In this document: positions 47,382 to 57,602 of the stretch, one piece after another | Position numbering within the stretch: position 1 is the stretch's first letter | How the letters are laid out: each line of letters opens with the position of its first letter | NCBI GenBank assembly: GCA_913031575.1 | Contig: CAJWEV010000005.1 | Span: 1 to 64,000, forward strand | Reading direction: 5' to 3' | Length of the DNA stretch: 64,000 bases | From: an uncultured Halieaceae bacterium | GTDB taxonomy: Bacteria; Pseudomonadota; Gammaproteobacteria; Pseudomonadales; Halieaceae | Translations under genes and position numbers: made by a program | The notes under the pieces: generated by a model | What the model saw: the letters and a program-made list of their open reading frames with translations, nothing else | The model's database searches: none | What the model was told of the DNA's origin: nothing

Positions 47382-49333
47382 GTTCTGCGATATAGCTCAA
47401 ATTGAGCTAATACATCAGCAATAACTTGGGCCTCAGTGAGCCCCCATAGGCAGTAGCCAGCAGAACCTGAGGATAAGTGTACTTCTGTAACCGATGTGGA
47501 CCCCTCAACGGGAAGCAAAACCTCATCTGCGCGCGTTTCAGAGGGCGCGCGCCCACCCTGAGGCGACAGCTTCACCGCATAAGTAAAGCCAGATTCATCT
47601 TCAGCTTCAGCGGTCAGTGCAATTGATCCATCAGTATCAATATTGTTGGTAACAGCTGCAGCAACACCATTTTTACTTAGTTCAGACGCAAACGCCGACA
47701 GTGCAGGAAGCACGGTCTCGTTCTGGAACGCAAAAACCGCCTCGTCCGAGGGTGCTATTAGCAGCGATCCCAATCGAGACTGCCAGTCGACGTCGACATC
47801 GGTATCAAAACTCGTTGAAGCTTTAACAAAACTCGATTGCATATCTGACTGAAGCGATCGCTGAAGACCCCAAAGAGCGCCTAACAAAATTAGTGAGAAA
47901 GGAAGCGCGCTTGCAATTGTCGCAGTTTGTAGTGCCTGTAATCCCCCGGTTATCAAGAGCGTTGCGGAAATCGCAGCAATGATGCCTGTCCATAAGACAC
48001 GCTGAAAAATGGGCGAATCGTCAACGCCACCCGACGCCATCATGTTAAGTACCAGTGCGCCACTGTCGGCAGAGGTCACAAAGAAAATAACGATCATGAT
48101 CAAACTCAGTAGCGAGAGATAAAAAGTACCAGGCAAATAATCGAGAAATAGGAATAAACCCAGCGGCTGATTATCAACGACAGCGTCGCCAAACACCGAT
48201 TCACCAGCATGAATCAGTTCGATGGCGCTACCGCCAAAGACATTCATCCAGAGCACAACAAACAAGGTGGGTGCCAACATCACTCCGATCAAAAACTCTC
48301 GAATCGTCCGCCCACGTGAAATCCGTGCAATGAAGATACCAACAAAAGGCGCCCAACTAATCCACCAGCCCCAGTAAAAAATGGTCCAGCCGCCCAGCCA
48401 TTCGGTGTCTTCGTACGTGAACAGGTTCGTCGAGGTAGTTATTAGGTTCGCAAAGTAGTAACCGAAGTTCTCCAGCGTGCCACCCAGAATCAGCGCCGTA
48501 GGTCCTGCCAATAAAACAAAACACAGCAGGGCTATCGCAAGAAACGAATTGAACTCAGAGAGTCGTTTAATTCCAGAGTCCAGACCCAACGCTACAGACA
48601 CTGCTGCCATGGCCATAATCGCGACGGTAATAGCAATTTTAATGACACCTGACTCTGGAACACCAAACAGGTGATTAAGTCCCGTGCTTAACTGCTCGAC
48701 GCCCAGCCCCAGGCTGGCAGAGATACCAAAAGTGGTACACACAATAGCAAAGACATCGATTGCTGCCCCCAAAGGCCCATAGATGCGATCACCCAAAATA
48801 GGGTAGAACGCAGATCGCAGTGTCAATGGCAAGCCACGCCGAAACGAAAAATAAGCCAATACCAGGGCCATGAGTGCGTAAACCGACCAAGCATTGAACC
48901 CCCAGTGGAGCATGGTTAGGTTAATTGCCTGATTCTCTCCACCAGTCGCGGCGCCCTCGCCGACCGGAGGTTTCAAGTAGTGAACAACGGGCTCCGCCAC
49001 ACCGTAGAACATCAAGCCAATCCCGACCCCGGCAGCAAACAGCATGGATAGCCAAGAGAAAAGACTGTAGTCAGGCGCTGAATTGTCGGGGCCGAGACGT
49101 ATCCTGCCCACGCGAGAAAATGCCAGCGCGACGGATGCCACCAACAGTACGGCCATCACGATTCCGTAAAACCAACTTGCGTTCTCCACAATTGCAGCCT
49201 GTAGTATGCCCAATGCTCTGCTGCTGGCGTCGGGAAACCCTAAAACAATGGCCACCGTACTCAGCAAAAAGGCGATAGACGGAATGAATACGGTGCGGTC
49301 AACGACAAAACCACGATCGGAAAAGTTCAACAT
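47378..49333 (-). CDS. BCCT family transporter
   Basis: 651 aa; GVGIGLMFYGVAEPVVHYLKPP, MLHWGFNAWSVYALMALVLAYFSFRRGLPLTLRSAFYPILGDR, WTIFYWGWWISWAPFVGIFIARISRGRTIREFLIGVMLAPT, TSADSGALVL. Confidence 0.95.
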   Translation of the reverse strand: MLNFSDRGFVVDRTVFIPSIAFLLSTVAIVLGFPDASSRALGILQAAIVENASWFYGIVMAVLLVASVALAFSRVGRIRLGPDNSAPDYSLFSWLSMLFAAGVGIGLMFYGVAEPVVHYLKPPVGEGAATGGENQAINLTMLHWGFNAWSVYALMALVLAYFSFRRGLPLTLRSAFYPILGDRIYGPLGAAIDVFAIVCTTFGISASLGLGVEQLSTGLNHLFGVPESGVIKIAITVAIMAMAAVSVALGLDSGIKRLSEFNSFLAIALLCFVLLAGPTALILGGTLENFGYYFANLITTSTNLFTYEDTEWLGGWTIFYWGWWISWAPFVGIFIARISRGRTIREFLIGVMLAPTLFVVLWMNVFGGSAIELIHAGESVFGDAVVDNQPLGLFLFLDYLPGTFYLSLLSLIMIVIFFVTSADSGALVLNMMASGGVDDSPIFQRVLWTGIIAAISATLLITGGLQALQTATIASALPFSLILLGALWGLQRSLQSDMQSSFVKASTSFDTDVDVDWQSRLGSLLIAPSDEAVFAFQNETVLPALSAFASELSKNGVAAAVTNNIDTDGSIALTAEAEDESGFTYAVKLSPQGGRAPSETRADEVLLPVEGSTSVTEVHLSSGSAGYCLWGLTEAQVIADVLAQFELYRRT

Positions 49334-49440
49334 GGAGCGCTACTCGATAGAGTGTCAACGGAGTGTAACAGTAACTGTCTCACAAGCCTGTCCCCAGTAA
49401 ATTAAATGAGCAAAAAGCACTTTGCGTATTAACTAATTAC

Positions 49441-49480
49441 ACTTAATTTTAATATTAATAATAAAAACAATAAGTTAAGT
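49441..49480. promoter_or_regulatory. AT-rich inverted repeat upstream of a TonB-dependent receptor gene
   Basis: acttaa (49441-49446) ... ttaagt (49475-49480) bracket an AT-rich stretch ~80 bp upstream of the ATG at 49558. Confidence 0.35.
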
Positions 49481-49557
49481 ACTATTTCGATCGGGCTATA
49501 CCATTGAAATACTTTGAGCTAGAATCGTTCAACCACTCTAATAACGGAAAGATCCCT

Positions 49558-52413
49558 ATGTTTCTTACCAAACAGTTTGGCAAGCGTCCTCTGTCGCTCG
49601 CCGTGGCTGCTGCTATTGCACCGGCCTTTGCGTCCACAGCACTCGCGCAAAATCCTCAGCTTGAGGAGGTCGTAGTTACTGCGACGAAGCGTGCTGAAAA
49701 CCTTCAGGATGTTCCGGTCTCGGTTAATGCTCTATCCGGTGACGCGATGCGATCGCAGAACATCCTGACTTTCGACGACTACGTTGAATTCTTACCAAAT
49801 GTCGTTAGCGCGGGTATCGGTCCAGGTCAACGAGAAATCTATATTCGCGGCTCAGCATCTGAGCAATCATCTATTACAGTTGCGCCGGCTCAGGGCTCAG
49901 CACCTGGCGTGGCACTTTATTTTGATGAAATGCCTGTTTCGTTCGGCGCGAGGAATCTTGATGTATATGCAGCAGACTTAGCGCGAATCGAGGTGTTATC
50001 TGGCCCACAGGGGACTCTATTTGGTGCCAGTTCGCAGTCCGGAAATATGCGCTTAATCACTAATAAGCCCAACCCTGATGAATTCGAAATGAGTCTGGAT
50101 ATGGGCCTTAGCTCGACACGAGGTGGTGCAAACAGTAATAGCCTTGAGGCAATGATCAACGTCCCTATGGGCGAGCAAGGCGCAGTTCGCTTCGTAGCTT
50201 ACTCAGATAACCAAGGCGGATGGATCGACAATCAAGTGGGTACGTTCACGCCGAGCGGAACGGTTATCGACAGAAACAATTCGGCTGGCTATGGGCCATT
50301 TTTTGGCTCTTTCGATCAAACAACCATCCAATCTGCAACGAACGGTAATGTTGCCAAAAAGGATTGGAACGAGGCTACATACGATGGTTTCCGTGTTGCT
50401 GCGAGCTACGACTTCAACGACACGTGGAGTGGCCTAGTTACGCATATGTCGCAGGAGATTGATGTAGACGGCTCCTTCCTTATCGACCCAAGCTTGGGTG
50501 ACAGTAGTGCTCAGAAATACGTGCCGGAATCAAACATTGATGAGTTCGATATCACAACATGGACGCTGGAAGGTGCTATAGCAAACCTAGACGTCGTTTA
50601 TACCGGTGGTTATATTGATCGAGAGGTCGATGCGCTGATTGACTACACGCACTACAACAATGGTGGCGGTTACATCACCTACTACCTCTGTAGTGGAAAT
50701 ATCTACTCAGCTGATCCATCGACCGCTCGTAATACGTGCTTTGACCCCACAAAGCAGTACGCCGACGTATCAACGAATGAGCGAACGACTCACGAGCTGC
50801 GAATAAGCAGTGACCCTGACAACCGTCTCCGTTGGATGGCGGGCGTTTACATGAGTGATGTTGATACGACGCACGTAGGGGAGTTCCAATATTTCTCCAC
50901 TAACGACGCGTTCAGTGAGCATATCGTGAACTACTTCGGCTCGGGTGCTCCTTTCCAGGTTGGCAATACAACCATTCCGGGTACCGCAGGCACCAACACA
51001 ACCGGACCGCGAAGCCCACTCACTACGTTCTATAATGACTTCACTCGTACAGAGGAAGAGACGGCTTTCTTCGGTGAAGTTGCCTTTGATATCAGTGACG
51101 ATCTAACCGTGTCGCTAAGCGCGCGACGCTACGATCTAAAGTCGCAGCTACAGGGTGCGTCTAATTTCTCGTTCGGTTGTCGTTATGGTGCACCATTCAC
51201 TGATCGAGAGACGCCCGCGGGAGCAGGCTTTGGCAACGCACTGGTTACAGAGGACGGTCGCTGTAACAGCAACGCCTTCAGTAACGACGTGACTGCACGC
51301 CTTTTAACTCTTGGCGCCTATGGCGCTTCAGGTGATGACAGCATTATCTTGGGTGCGACGAGTCCAAACGGTGCGCGTGACATGTTCCGTGGTGGTGGTA
51401 GTAACGCCGCAACGCTCGCTGCCATACAAAACGGCAACCTTGACATTAGTGATGTCTCTGCTGACGGTTCGACAGAAGAAGAGGACACTATTGTTCGTTT
51501 ATCAATGAACTACAATCTGTCAGACGATGTAATGGTCTACGGTATCTATTCCGAGGGCTATCGTCCAGCAACTCAGAACCGTAACGCCGGTCAGCTCGCC
51601 GCAAATCAATCCGGGGTTTATGAGGGATATGTGGTTCCAGCCGTGGCCGTTACAGACACATTGGAGAACATTGAGTTCGGCATGAAGGGCGAGTTCCTCG
51701 ATCGCACACTGCGATTGAATGCTAGTTACTACATGACGGAGATCACAGACCTGCAAGTTTCACGTTTTGACCCTTCAAATGTGGCCTTCTTGGTCTTTAT
51801 GGAGAATGTGGGAGACGCTGAATCAAACGGTGTTGATCTTGATTTCCAGTGGGCCGCAGGAACAAATCTGCTGATCTCGGGCGCTGCCAGTTTCTTGGAT
51901 ACCGAGATCACTCGACTAAATCCACAGCTTCAAGGCGTGGCAGTGCCCGTTGGCTCTGAGCTTCCACTCGCACCCACCTTCTCGGGTAACTTGCGAGTAC
52001 GCTATGACTTCGATACGGACTGGTACGGTATGGACGGCTACCTTACTGGTGCCATAACATACCGTGGTAAGTCGGTTGCAGGGATCGTCGGAAGCGCAGC
52101 ATTCATGGACGATACGGCAGTCCTTGCCTACGGGAGTGAATCTGGCCTAGATCAGCAAGATGAAGGTGGAAACTTCGGAACCGTCAACGATTCAACTGGT
52201 GCACTGCCCGCAAACTCACGTTACGTTAACGAGGCTGCGACAACACTCAACTTTAGTGCAGGCCTCACCAAAGACGCGTGGTTAGCTGAAGTCTATGTTC
52301 GCAACCTTACGAATACGCGGGGCGCCGTAGTTCAAACAGCGGGTAAGTTTACGCCCGAGGCAACTGTCAACCGACCTCGAACAATGGGAATCAGACTGTC
52401 TTACCGCTTCTGA
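49558..52413 (+). CDS. TonB-dependent receptor
   Basis: Start 49558 (MFLTKQFGKRPLSLAVAAAIAPAFASTALAQ); LEEVVVTATKRAENLQDVPVSVNALSG; RIEVLSGPQGTLFGASSQSGNMRLIT; C-terminal RTMGIRLSYRF. Confidence 0.95.
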   Translation: MFLTKQFGKRPLSLAVAAAIAPAFASTALAQNPQLEEVVVTATKRAENLQDVPVSVNALSGDAMRSQNILTFDDYVEFLPNVVSAGIGPGQREIYIRGSASEQSSITVAPAQGSAPGVALYFDEMPVSFGARNLDVYAADLARIEVLSGPQGTLFGASSQSGNMRLITNKPNPDEFEMSLDMGLSSTRGGANSNSLEAMINVPMGEQGAVRFVAYSDNQGGWIDNQVGTFTPSGTVIDRNNSAGYGPFFGSFDQTTIQSATNGNVAKKDWNEATYDGFRVAASYDFNDTWSGLVTHMSQEIDVDGSFLIDPSLGDSSAQKYVPESNIDEFDITTWTLEGAIANLDVVYTGGYIDREVDALIDYTHYNNGGGYITYYLCSGNIYSADPSTARNTCFDPTKQYADVSTNERTTHELRISSDPDNRLRWMAGVYMSDVDTTHVGEFQYFSTNDAFSEHIVNYFGSGAPFQVGNTTIPGTAGTNTTGPRSPLTTFYNDFTRTEEETAFFGEVAFDISDDLTVSLSARRYDLKSQLQGASNFSFGCRYGAPFTDRETPAGAGFGNALVTEDGRCNSNAFSNDVTARLLTLGAYGASGDDSIILGATSPNGARDMFRGGGSNAATLAAIQNGNLDISDVSADGSTEEEDTIVRLSMNYNLSDDVMVYGIYSEGYRPATQNRNAGQLAANQSGVYEGYVVPAVAVTDTLENIEFGMKGEFLDRTLRLNASYYMTEITDLQVSRFDPSNVAFLVFMENVGDAESNGVDLDFQWAAGTNLLISGAASFLDTEITRLNPQLQGVAVPVGSELPLAPTFSGNLRVRYDFDTDWYGMDGYLTGAITYRGKSVAGIVGSAAFMDDTAVLAYGSESGLDQQDEGGNFGTVNDSTGALPANSRYVNEAATTLNFSAGLTKDAWLAEVYVRNLTNTRGAVVQTAGKFTPEATVNRPRTMGIRLSYRF

Positions 52414-52440
52414 TCGGTCAAGCAAGCGTAGTACCCTCCA

Positions 52441-52473
52441 AAGGGCGGACAATACAATGTCCGCCCTTTTTTA
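52441..52473 (+). terminator. Rho-independent terminator
   Basis: AAGGGCGGACAatacaaTGTCCGCCCTTttttattt after the TonB receptor. Confidence 0.9.
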
Positions 52474-52500
52474 TTTCTTAGCCGCCAAGAAAGTATTGTC

Positions 52501-54498
52501 GTGATAGAAGAATCAATTCAAAAAGCACGGATTGCCATAGGAAATGGCGCATTCGACGAGTCGAGGCATCTGCTCGATAGTGTCCTTGACTCCGAACCAG
52601 ATCACTTCGAGGCACGGTATACCCTCGCTGTCCTTTTGCGTGCACAAAAACAGCAAAAAGAGGCAAAGCAACTATTGACGGTATTACTTCAAGAGAAGCC
52701 GGATTTCGGGAGAGGCTTTCAAGAGCTAGCACTTTGTGAGCTGAGTCTCGGTAGTGAAGGTTCAGCGATTAAAGCATTTGAAAAAGCAGTAGAGTTTGAC
52801 GCCTCGCTTCTAGAAAGCTGGCGATTTTTAGTCGCCGCCTATGAGCGTAAAAACGACAGCCGTCTCGCGCAAGCCACTCACCAATTAGAATTCTTAAAAT
52901 CACTCCCAAATGAGCTTCGGACAGTCATTAGTTATCTCGCTAGCAACCGGATAGCGGATGCAGAGCGGCTCTGCCGATATTTCATGCAACAAAATAAAAC
53001 GCACATTGAAGGCATGCGCCTGATGGCTGAAATTGCTACTCGCACCGGCGTTTTTGATGACGCGGAATTCTTATTAGAGACAGCATTAAAGTTAAAGCCG
53101 ACGCATATCGAGGCAGAGATACAACTTACTCATGTATTACTCCGTCGACAGCGTTTTCATAAGGCCTACGATCACGCCAAAGCACTCTACGAAAAACATG
53201 AGTTCCCTTCACCCCAGGTCCTCGCTCTTTATGCCTCGGTCTGCTTCGGTGTAGGAGAGATTGATGAAGCGATTGGTGTTTATCAGCAGATGATCGAAGC
53301 CGCACCTGACGACCCGGCGCTTAAAGTATCGTTGGCACATATATACAACGCGACTGGTGAATCATCACTTGCCATCAACCTTTTCCAAGAGGCGCATAAA
53401 ATAAAACCCAGTTTTGGTGATGCATTTTGGAGTCTGGCAAATACGAAGTCGTATCGTTTTACTGCCGCCGAAATCGACTCCATGATGTCCGGACTAGACG
53501 ATAAAAGCGTATCCAAACTAGATAAAATTCAGATTCATTTTGCGCTCGGTAAAGCAGAGGAAGATAAAGGCGAGTATGCAGCTTCGTTTGAGAACTACCG
53601 GCGTGGCAATGCCCTGAAGCTGGAGACTTCAAATCACAGCAGAGAGCAGCTGGATATCCGTATCTCTTCGCAAATAGAGATCTGCACGAAATCCCTATTC
53701 GAACGTCTCAAGAACGTGGGTCATGATGCGCCTGATCCCATCTTCGTAGTAGGTTTGCCGCGCGCCGGATCGACATTACTTGAGCAAATTCTTGCCTCCC
53801 ACTCTAAGGTGGACGGCACCATGGAACTGCACGATATTTTGGATCTGGCAAAGCGCTTGCGCGGTCGAGACAAAGCCGGTGATCCAAGCCCACGTTACCC
53901 TCGCATTTTAGGCGAACTACCAGAGTCGCGCTTTGACAAATTTGGGAAGCAATTTATCGAAGATACGCGGATCTACAGAGGATCAGCACCCTTCTTCATA
54001 GACAAAATGCCCAATAACTTTTTCCACGTTGGACTCATAAAACTCATCCTACCCAATGCGAAGGTAATTGATGCGCGACGACACCCAATGGCTTGCTGCT
54101 TCAGCGGTTACAAGCAGTTATTTGGCGAGGGACAGGAGTTCTCTTACGGGCTGGAGGAGATTGGAAACTATTACAAGCAGTACGTCGATCTAATGAACCA
54201 CTGGGATGACGTTCTGCCGGGCTTTGTCTTGAGAGTTCAGCATGAGGACGTCATCAAAGATCTCGAGACTCAGGTACGTCGTATTCTCGACTTTTGTGGG
54301 CTCGATTTTGAAGAGCCCTGCGTAGAGTTTCACAAGACAAAACGCACTGTAAGAACACCCAGTGCAGAACAAGTGCGCCGGCCCATCAACACATCAGGAG
54401 TCGACCAATGGCGCAACTTTGAAGAGCACCTCGACCCACTCAAGCACGCTCTGGGCCCCAAACTGCTGGACGCCTATGGGATAGACCCTCCCAAATGA
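52501..54498 (+). CDS. TPR-repeat sulfotransferase
   Basis: N-terminal TPR array (DSEPDHFEARYTLAVLLRAQKQ...); PIFVVGLPRAGSTLLEQILASHSKV (5'-PSB loop), NAKVIDARRHPMACCFSGYKQLF. Confidence 0.9.
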   Translation: MIEESIQKARIAIGNGAFDESRHLLDSVLDSEPDHFEARYTLAVLLRAQKQQKEAKQLLTVLLQEKPDFGRGFQELALCELSLGSEGSAIKAFEKAVEFDASLLESWRFLVAAYERKNDSRLAQATHQLEFLKSLPNELRTVISYLASNRIADAERLCRYFMQQNKTHIEGMRLMAEIATRTGVFDDAEFLLETALKLKPTHIEAEIQLTHVLLRRQRFHKAYDHAKALYEKHEFPSPQVLALYASVCFGVGEIDEAIGVYQQMIEAAPDDPALKVSLAHIYNATGESSLAINLFQEAHKIKPSFGDAFWSLANTKSYRFTAAEIDSMMSGLDDKSVSKLDKIQIHFALGKAEEDKGEYAASFENYRRGNALKLETSNHSREQLDIRISSQIEICTKSLFERLKNVGHDAPDPIFVVGLPRAGSTLLEQILASHSKVDGTMELHDILDLAKRLRGRDKAGDPSPRYPRILGELPESRFDKFGKQFIEDTRIYRGSAPFFIDKMPNNFFHVGLIKLILPNAKVIDARRHPMACCFSGYKQLFGEGQEFSYGLEEIGNYYKQYVDLMNHWDDVLPGFVLRVQHEDVIKDLETQVRRILDFCGLDFEEPCVEFHKTKRTVRTPSAEQVRRPINTSGVDQWRNFEEHLDPLKHALGPKLLDAYGIDPPK

Positions 54499-55121
54499 TC
54501 TTTTCCTCCAGCAAGAAATTTATCTTTTTTGCAGTCCCGAAAACCGGCACCCATGCGGTTAGAGAGGTGTTGCGGCCTCTGATGACTAGCGGAGACTGGG
54601 AGCAACAAATGTTAACTGGGCGCATGCGTTCACCTATTCCAGAGCTAGCTAAAATTGGCCACGGTCATATTTCCTATCAGCAACTTACCCGCGCTATTGG
54701 GCAGGACGAAATAACGAACTACTTCAGTTTTGCGATCGTTCGTCATCCAATCGAGCGCTTTATGTCAGTGTGCGCCTTCCTCGCTCGAACAGATCAAAGC
54801 TATGTTGATGATCCCGTGAGGTGGGCCAAACGTGCCTTTGGATTTGAGCGCTTTCGTCAACGCATTCTGGTGCGTCCACAATCCGAATTACTCATCAACG
54901 AGCGCGGCGAACTCGCGGTTTCTTTTATAGGTCGATATGAGTTACTGGAGAAAGATTTAAGCGTGATATGTGAGCAACTTGGAGCCCCTCACCCTCAGCT
55001 AAAACGAAGAAACGTAACGCCAAACAAAAAGCCCGAAATCTACACTGATAGCGACTTCGTAAGCGAGTTAGCGGCGTTTTACAGCGCCGACTTTAGTTTG
55101 CTGGGCTACGACCGGAGCTGA
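54495..55121 (+). CDS. Sulfotransferase family 2-type protein
   Basis: KFIFFAVPKTGTHAVREVL (5'-PSB) and FSFAIVRHPIERFMSVCAF (3'-PB); start overlaps the upstream stop. Confidence 0.85.
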   Translation: MIFSSSKKFIFFAVPKTGTHAVREVLRPLMTSGDWEQQMLTGRMRSPIPELAKIGHGHISYQQLTRAIGQDEITNYFSFAIVRHPIERFMSVCAFLARTDQSYVDDPVRWAKRAFGFERFRQRILVRPQSELLINERGELAVSFIGRYELLEKDLSVICEQLGAPHPQLKRRNVTPNKKPEIYTDSDFVSELAAFYSADFSLLGYDRS

Positions 55122-56061
55122 ACTCTACAACACGCCGCGGGCGCAAAGCTGCGGCAAGAATACGTTGGTTTATAATGGGGTTAATACCCACCTGGTTCGA
55201 CGAAGTCACCAGTACGCGCGGGTCCGGTGCCAACTGAGCAGCTGTTCGTTCAATAACGCCTCTGTAGAGCGGAAACGCTGATTCACTGAATCCATGTAAG
55301 CTCCATATCTCTCGCCAGTCATGGACTAAGTCGAACAGCAGATGCCTGTATCGAAGCATCATGCCTCGATCATTCGCTATATTTGCTTCACAGTCCCGCA
55401 GCACTTGCTCGACGATCGCCAACATTTCTCCAGGCGACATCACGGGAGCCACAGGGAACTGCTCTGTACGAAGTTCAGGTGCTAATTGCAGGTCGAATTT
55501 AATGTCTACGGGTGCTGAGTTATTTGCCGATCGCACAATACGCCAAAATCGAGATGAACCGGCAAGATCTATTACTAAGTGCACCCGCGATAGGTTACTG
55601 TCGTTCGTCACTCGGTGGCGACGCCAGGAATCGAACAACCAGCTTTGACCAACCGCCATATGCACCGACTCGCCTCCACAATAAAAAATGACAGAGGGGT
55701 CCGTCACTATAGGCACGTGAATGCGAACTCGGCTGACCCAATGATAGTTAAAATCCACGTGCTCAGCGACTTGCGCGCCTGGCGCTAAACGCATAAGCCG
55801 CGATCTCGCCACGACCTCACCAAATGATGCGACGGTCTGATGCAAATAGGGACTTTCGCGAAGTGCTCGTGTTGCCTGCATCGCACCGTCAAACGCATGG
55901 TTCATTTCACCGTTGACTGAAACCAGTGGCACGGCCGAATTACCCGGCAGTCCTGACGGGTGATCGAGCCAGAAATCCTGAGGTAAGGCTTCAACTTCAC
56001 GCGCAAGCAACTGGCTATCAAAGCGCCAGGGTAGCTGAAGAAAAGGCTGATTAAATTCCAT
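55093..56061 (-). CDS. Aspartyl/asparaginyl beta-hydroxylase-like protein
   Basis: LAPGAQVAEHVDFNYHWVSRVRIHVPIVTDPSVIFYCGGESVHMAVGQSWLFDSWRRHRVTNDSNLSRVHLVIDL: HxD...H Fe-binding pattern of the Asp_Arg_Hydrox family. Start likely 56061 (MEFNQPFLQLPW). Confidence 0.82.
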   Translation of the reverse strand: MEFNQPFLQLPWRFDSQLLAREVEALPQDFWLDHPSGLPGNSAVPLVSVNGEMNHAFDGAMQATRALRESPYLHQTVASFGEVVARSRLMRLAPGAQVAEHVDFNYHWVSRVRIHVPIVTDPSVIFYCGGESVHMAVGQSWLFDSWRRHRVTNDSNLSRVHLVIDLAGSSRFWRIVRSANNSAPVDIKFDLQLAPELRTEQFPVAPVMSPGEMLAIVEQVLRDCEANIANDRGMMLRYRHLLFDLVHDWREIWSLHGFSESAFPLYRGVIERTAAQLAPDPRVLVTSSNQVGINPIINQRILAAALRPRRVVEFSSGRSPAN

Positions 56062-56170
56062 GCCGGCATTACGCCATAAAGCCAAAGAAGATGACAGGCT
56101 GCATCCAATTTCAATTGAATGCTTAGGGCTCAAAGCATAAACTTGCACGCCTTCGAGGACGACGACAACT

Positions 56171-56650
56171 ATGCAAAACGGCGACTTACCCGATCACGTA
56201 CTCGTGGCATTGCGGCGAATTATCCGAGCGACAGATTTATACTCGCGAAAGCTCGGTAAAAAAACGGGGTTGACGACGCCTCAGCTAGTCATCATTCAAG
56301 CCGTCGGCGATCTAAAAGACCCTACAGTCTCTGACGTTGCAAAGGCCGTCAGCTTAAGTCTGGCGACCGTCACCACTATACTCAATCGATTGGAGCGCAA
56401 TGGCATCGTTAACCGGGTGCGATCGTCTGTGGATAGACGCAGAGTCATCGTCACCCTAACGGAGGAGGGTCAGGGCCTGAAAAGCTCGGCGCCAAAGCCT
56501 CTGCAAGACAGCTTTGTCGACCGATTTTCGCGATTAGAAGCTTGGGAACAACACCTTATCGTCGCCTCGCTAGAGCGCGTTGCGGCAATGATGGATGCAG
56601 ATGACCTAGATGCCGCGCCGCTTCTCGCTAGTGGTGACTCCGTCGTTTAA
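56171..56650 (+). CDS. MarR family transcriptional regulator
   Basis: LTTPQLVIIQAVGDLKDPTVSDVAKAVSLSLATVTTILNRLERNGIVNRVRSSVDRRRVIVTLTEEG winged helix. Confidence 0.92.
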   Translation: MQNGDLPDHVLVALRRIIRATDLYSRKLGKKTGLTTPQLVIIQAVGDLKDPTVSDVAKAVSLSLATVTTILNRLERNGIVNRVRSSVDRRRVIVTLTEEGQGLKSSAPKPLQDSFVDRFSRLEAWEQHLIVASLERVAAMMDADDLDAAPLLASGDSVV

Positions 56651-56663
56651 GAATCGAGCAAAC

Positions 56664-57569
56664 TTACGCGTCGTCCGATTGAATCAAGGACCTCATCACA
56701 ATCGAAAAATCATCTCGACCTAAGCCAGCAGCTTGAAGAGCTTTATAGACCGCATTTGCACGACGTCCGAAGCCAGCGTCAACTGAAGACTGCTCAGCCA
56801 ATTCGATGGCAAGGCCCAAATCCTTTGCCATCAAGTCCACCATAAACCCAGGCTTATAATCGTCACCCGCGGGCGCACCTTCCATAACACCGGGCCAAGG
56901 GTTATACACCTGAAGCGACCAGTTGTTGCCCGAACTCGCCTTCATTATCTCTGACTGGACCGCGGGATCTAAACCATTGGCAGCGCCGATGGCCAGTGCC
57001 TCGCAGGTACCAATCATATGGATAGCCAACAACATATTATTGGCTGCCTTGGCCACCTGCCCCGCACCATCAGATCCAGCGTGAAAAATCTTTTCCTCAC
57101 TTCCCAATGCCTTAAGGACTTCTTTTGCACGGATAAAGGCCTCGGCACTACCACCGCACATAAAAGCCAGCGTTCCAGCCTGTGCTGCCGCGACACCACC
57201 TGAAACGGGCGTATCCATAAAATCAATACCATAGTCGCGCGCGGCCAAATGAAGTTCGCGGGCTGTGGGCGCGTCAATCGTACTCGCATCGAGCACTAGC
57301 GTTCCCGCGGGCAAACCAGAAAAAACACCTGCATCACCGAGCATGACTGACTTGACGTGCTCACCTGCCGGCAGCATGGAGAAGACCACATCAGCGCCCT
57401 CACCAGCCATGGCAGCAGAGGGAGCGGCTACCGCGCCAGCAGCAACCACATCGGTCAATGCCAACTCTGACAAATCAAATGCCCTTACCGCCCACCCGGC
57501 TTTGAGTAGGTTTTTCGCCATGGGACCGCCCATATTCCCAAGGCCGATAAATGCTACCGTTGGCATCAA
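56664..57569 (-). CDS. mmsB: 3-hydroxyisobutyrate dehydrogenase
   Basis: VAFIGLGNMGGPMAKNLLKAGW, DTPVSGGVAAAQAGTLAFMCGG, GAGQVAKAANNMLL. Confidence 0.9.
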   Translation of the reverse strand: MMPTVAFIGLGNMGGPMAKNLLKAGWAVRAFDLSELALTDVVAAGAVAAPSAAMAGEGADVVFSMLPAGEHVKSVMLGDAGVFSGLPAGTLVLDASTIDAPTARELHLAARDYGIDFMDTPVSGGVAAAQAGTLAFMCGGSAEAFIRAKEVLKALGSEEKIFHAGSDGAGQVAKAANNMLLAIHMIGTCEALAIGAANGLDPAVQSEIMKASSGNNWSLQVYNPWPGVMEGAPAGDDYKPGFMVDLMAKDLGLAIELAEQSSVDAGFGRRANAVYKALQAAGLGRDDFSIVMRSLIQSDDA

Positions 57570-57602
57570 ATTTCCTTTTAGAATTATATTAGTAAGTACT
57601 CA

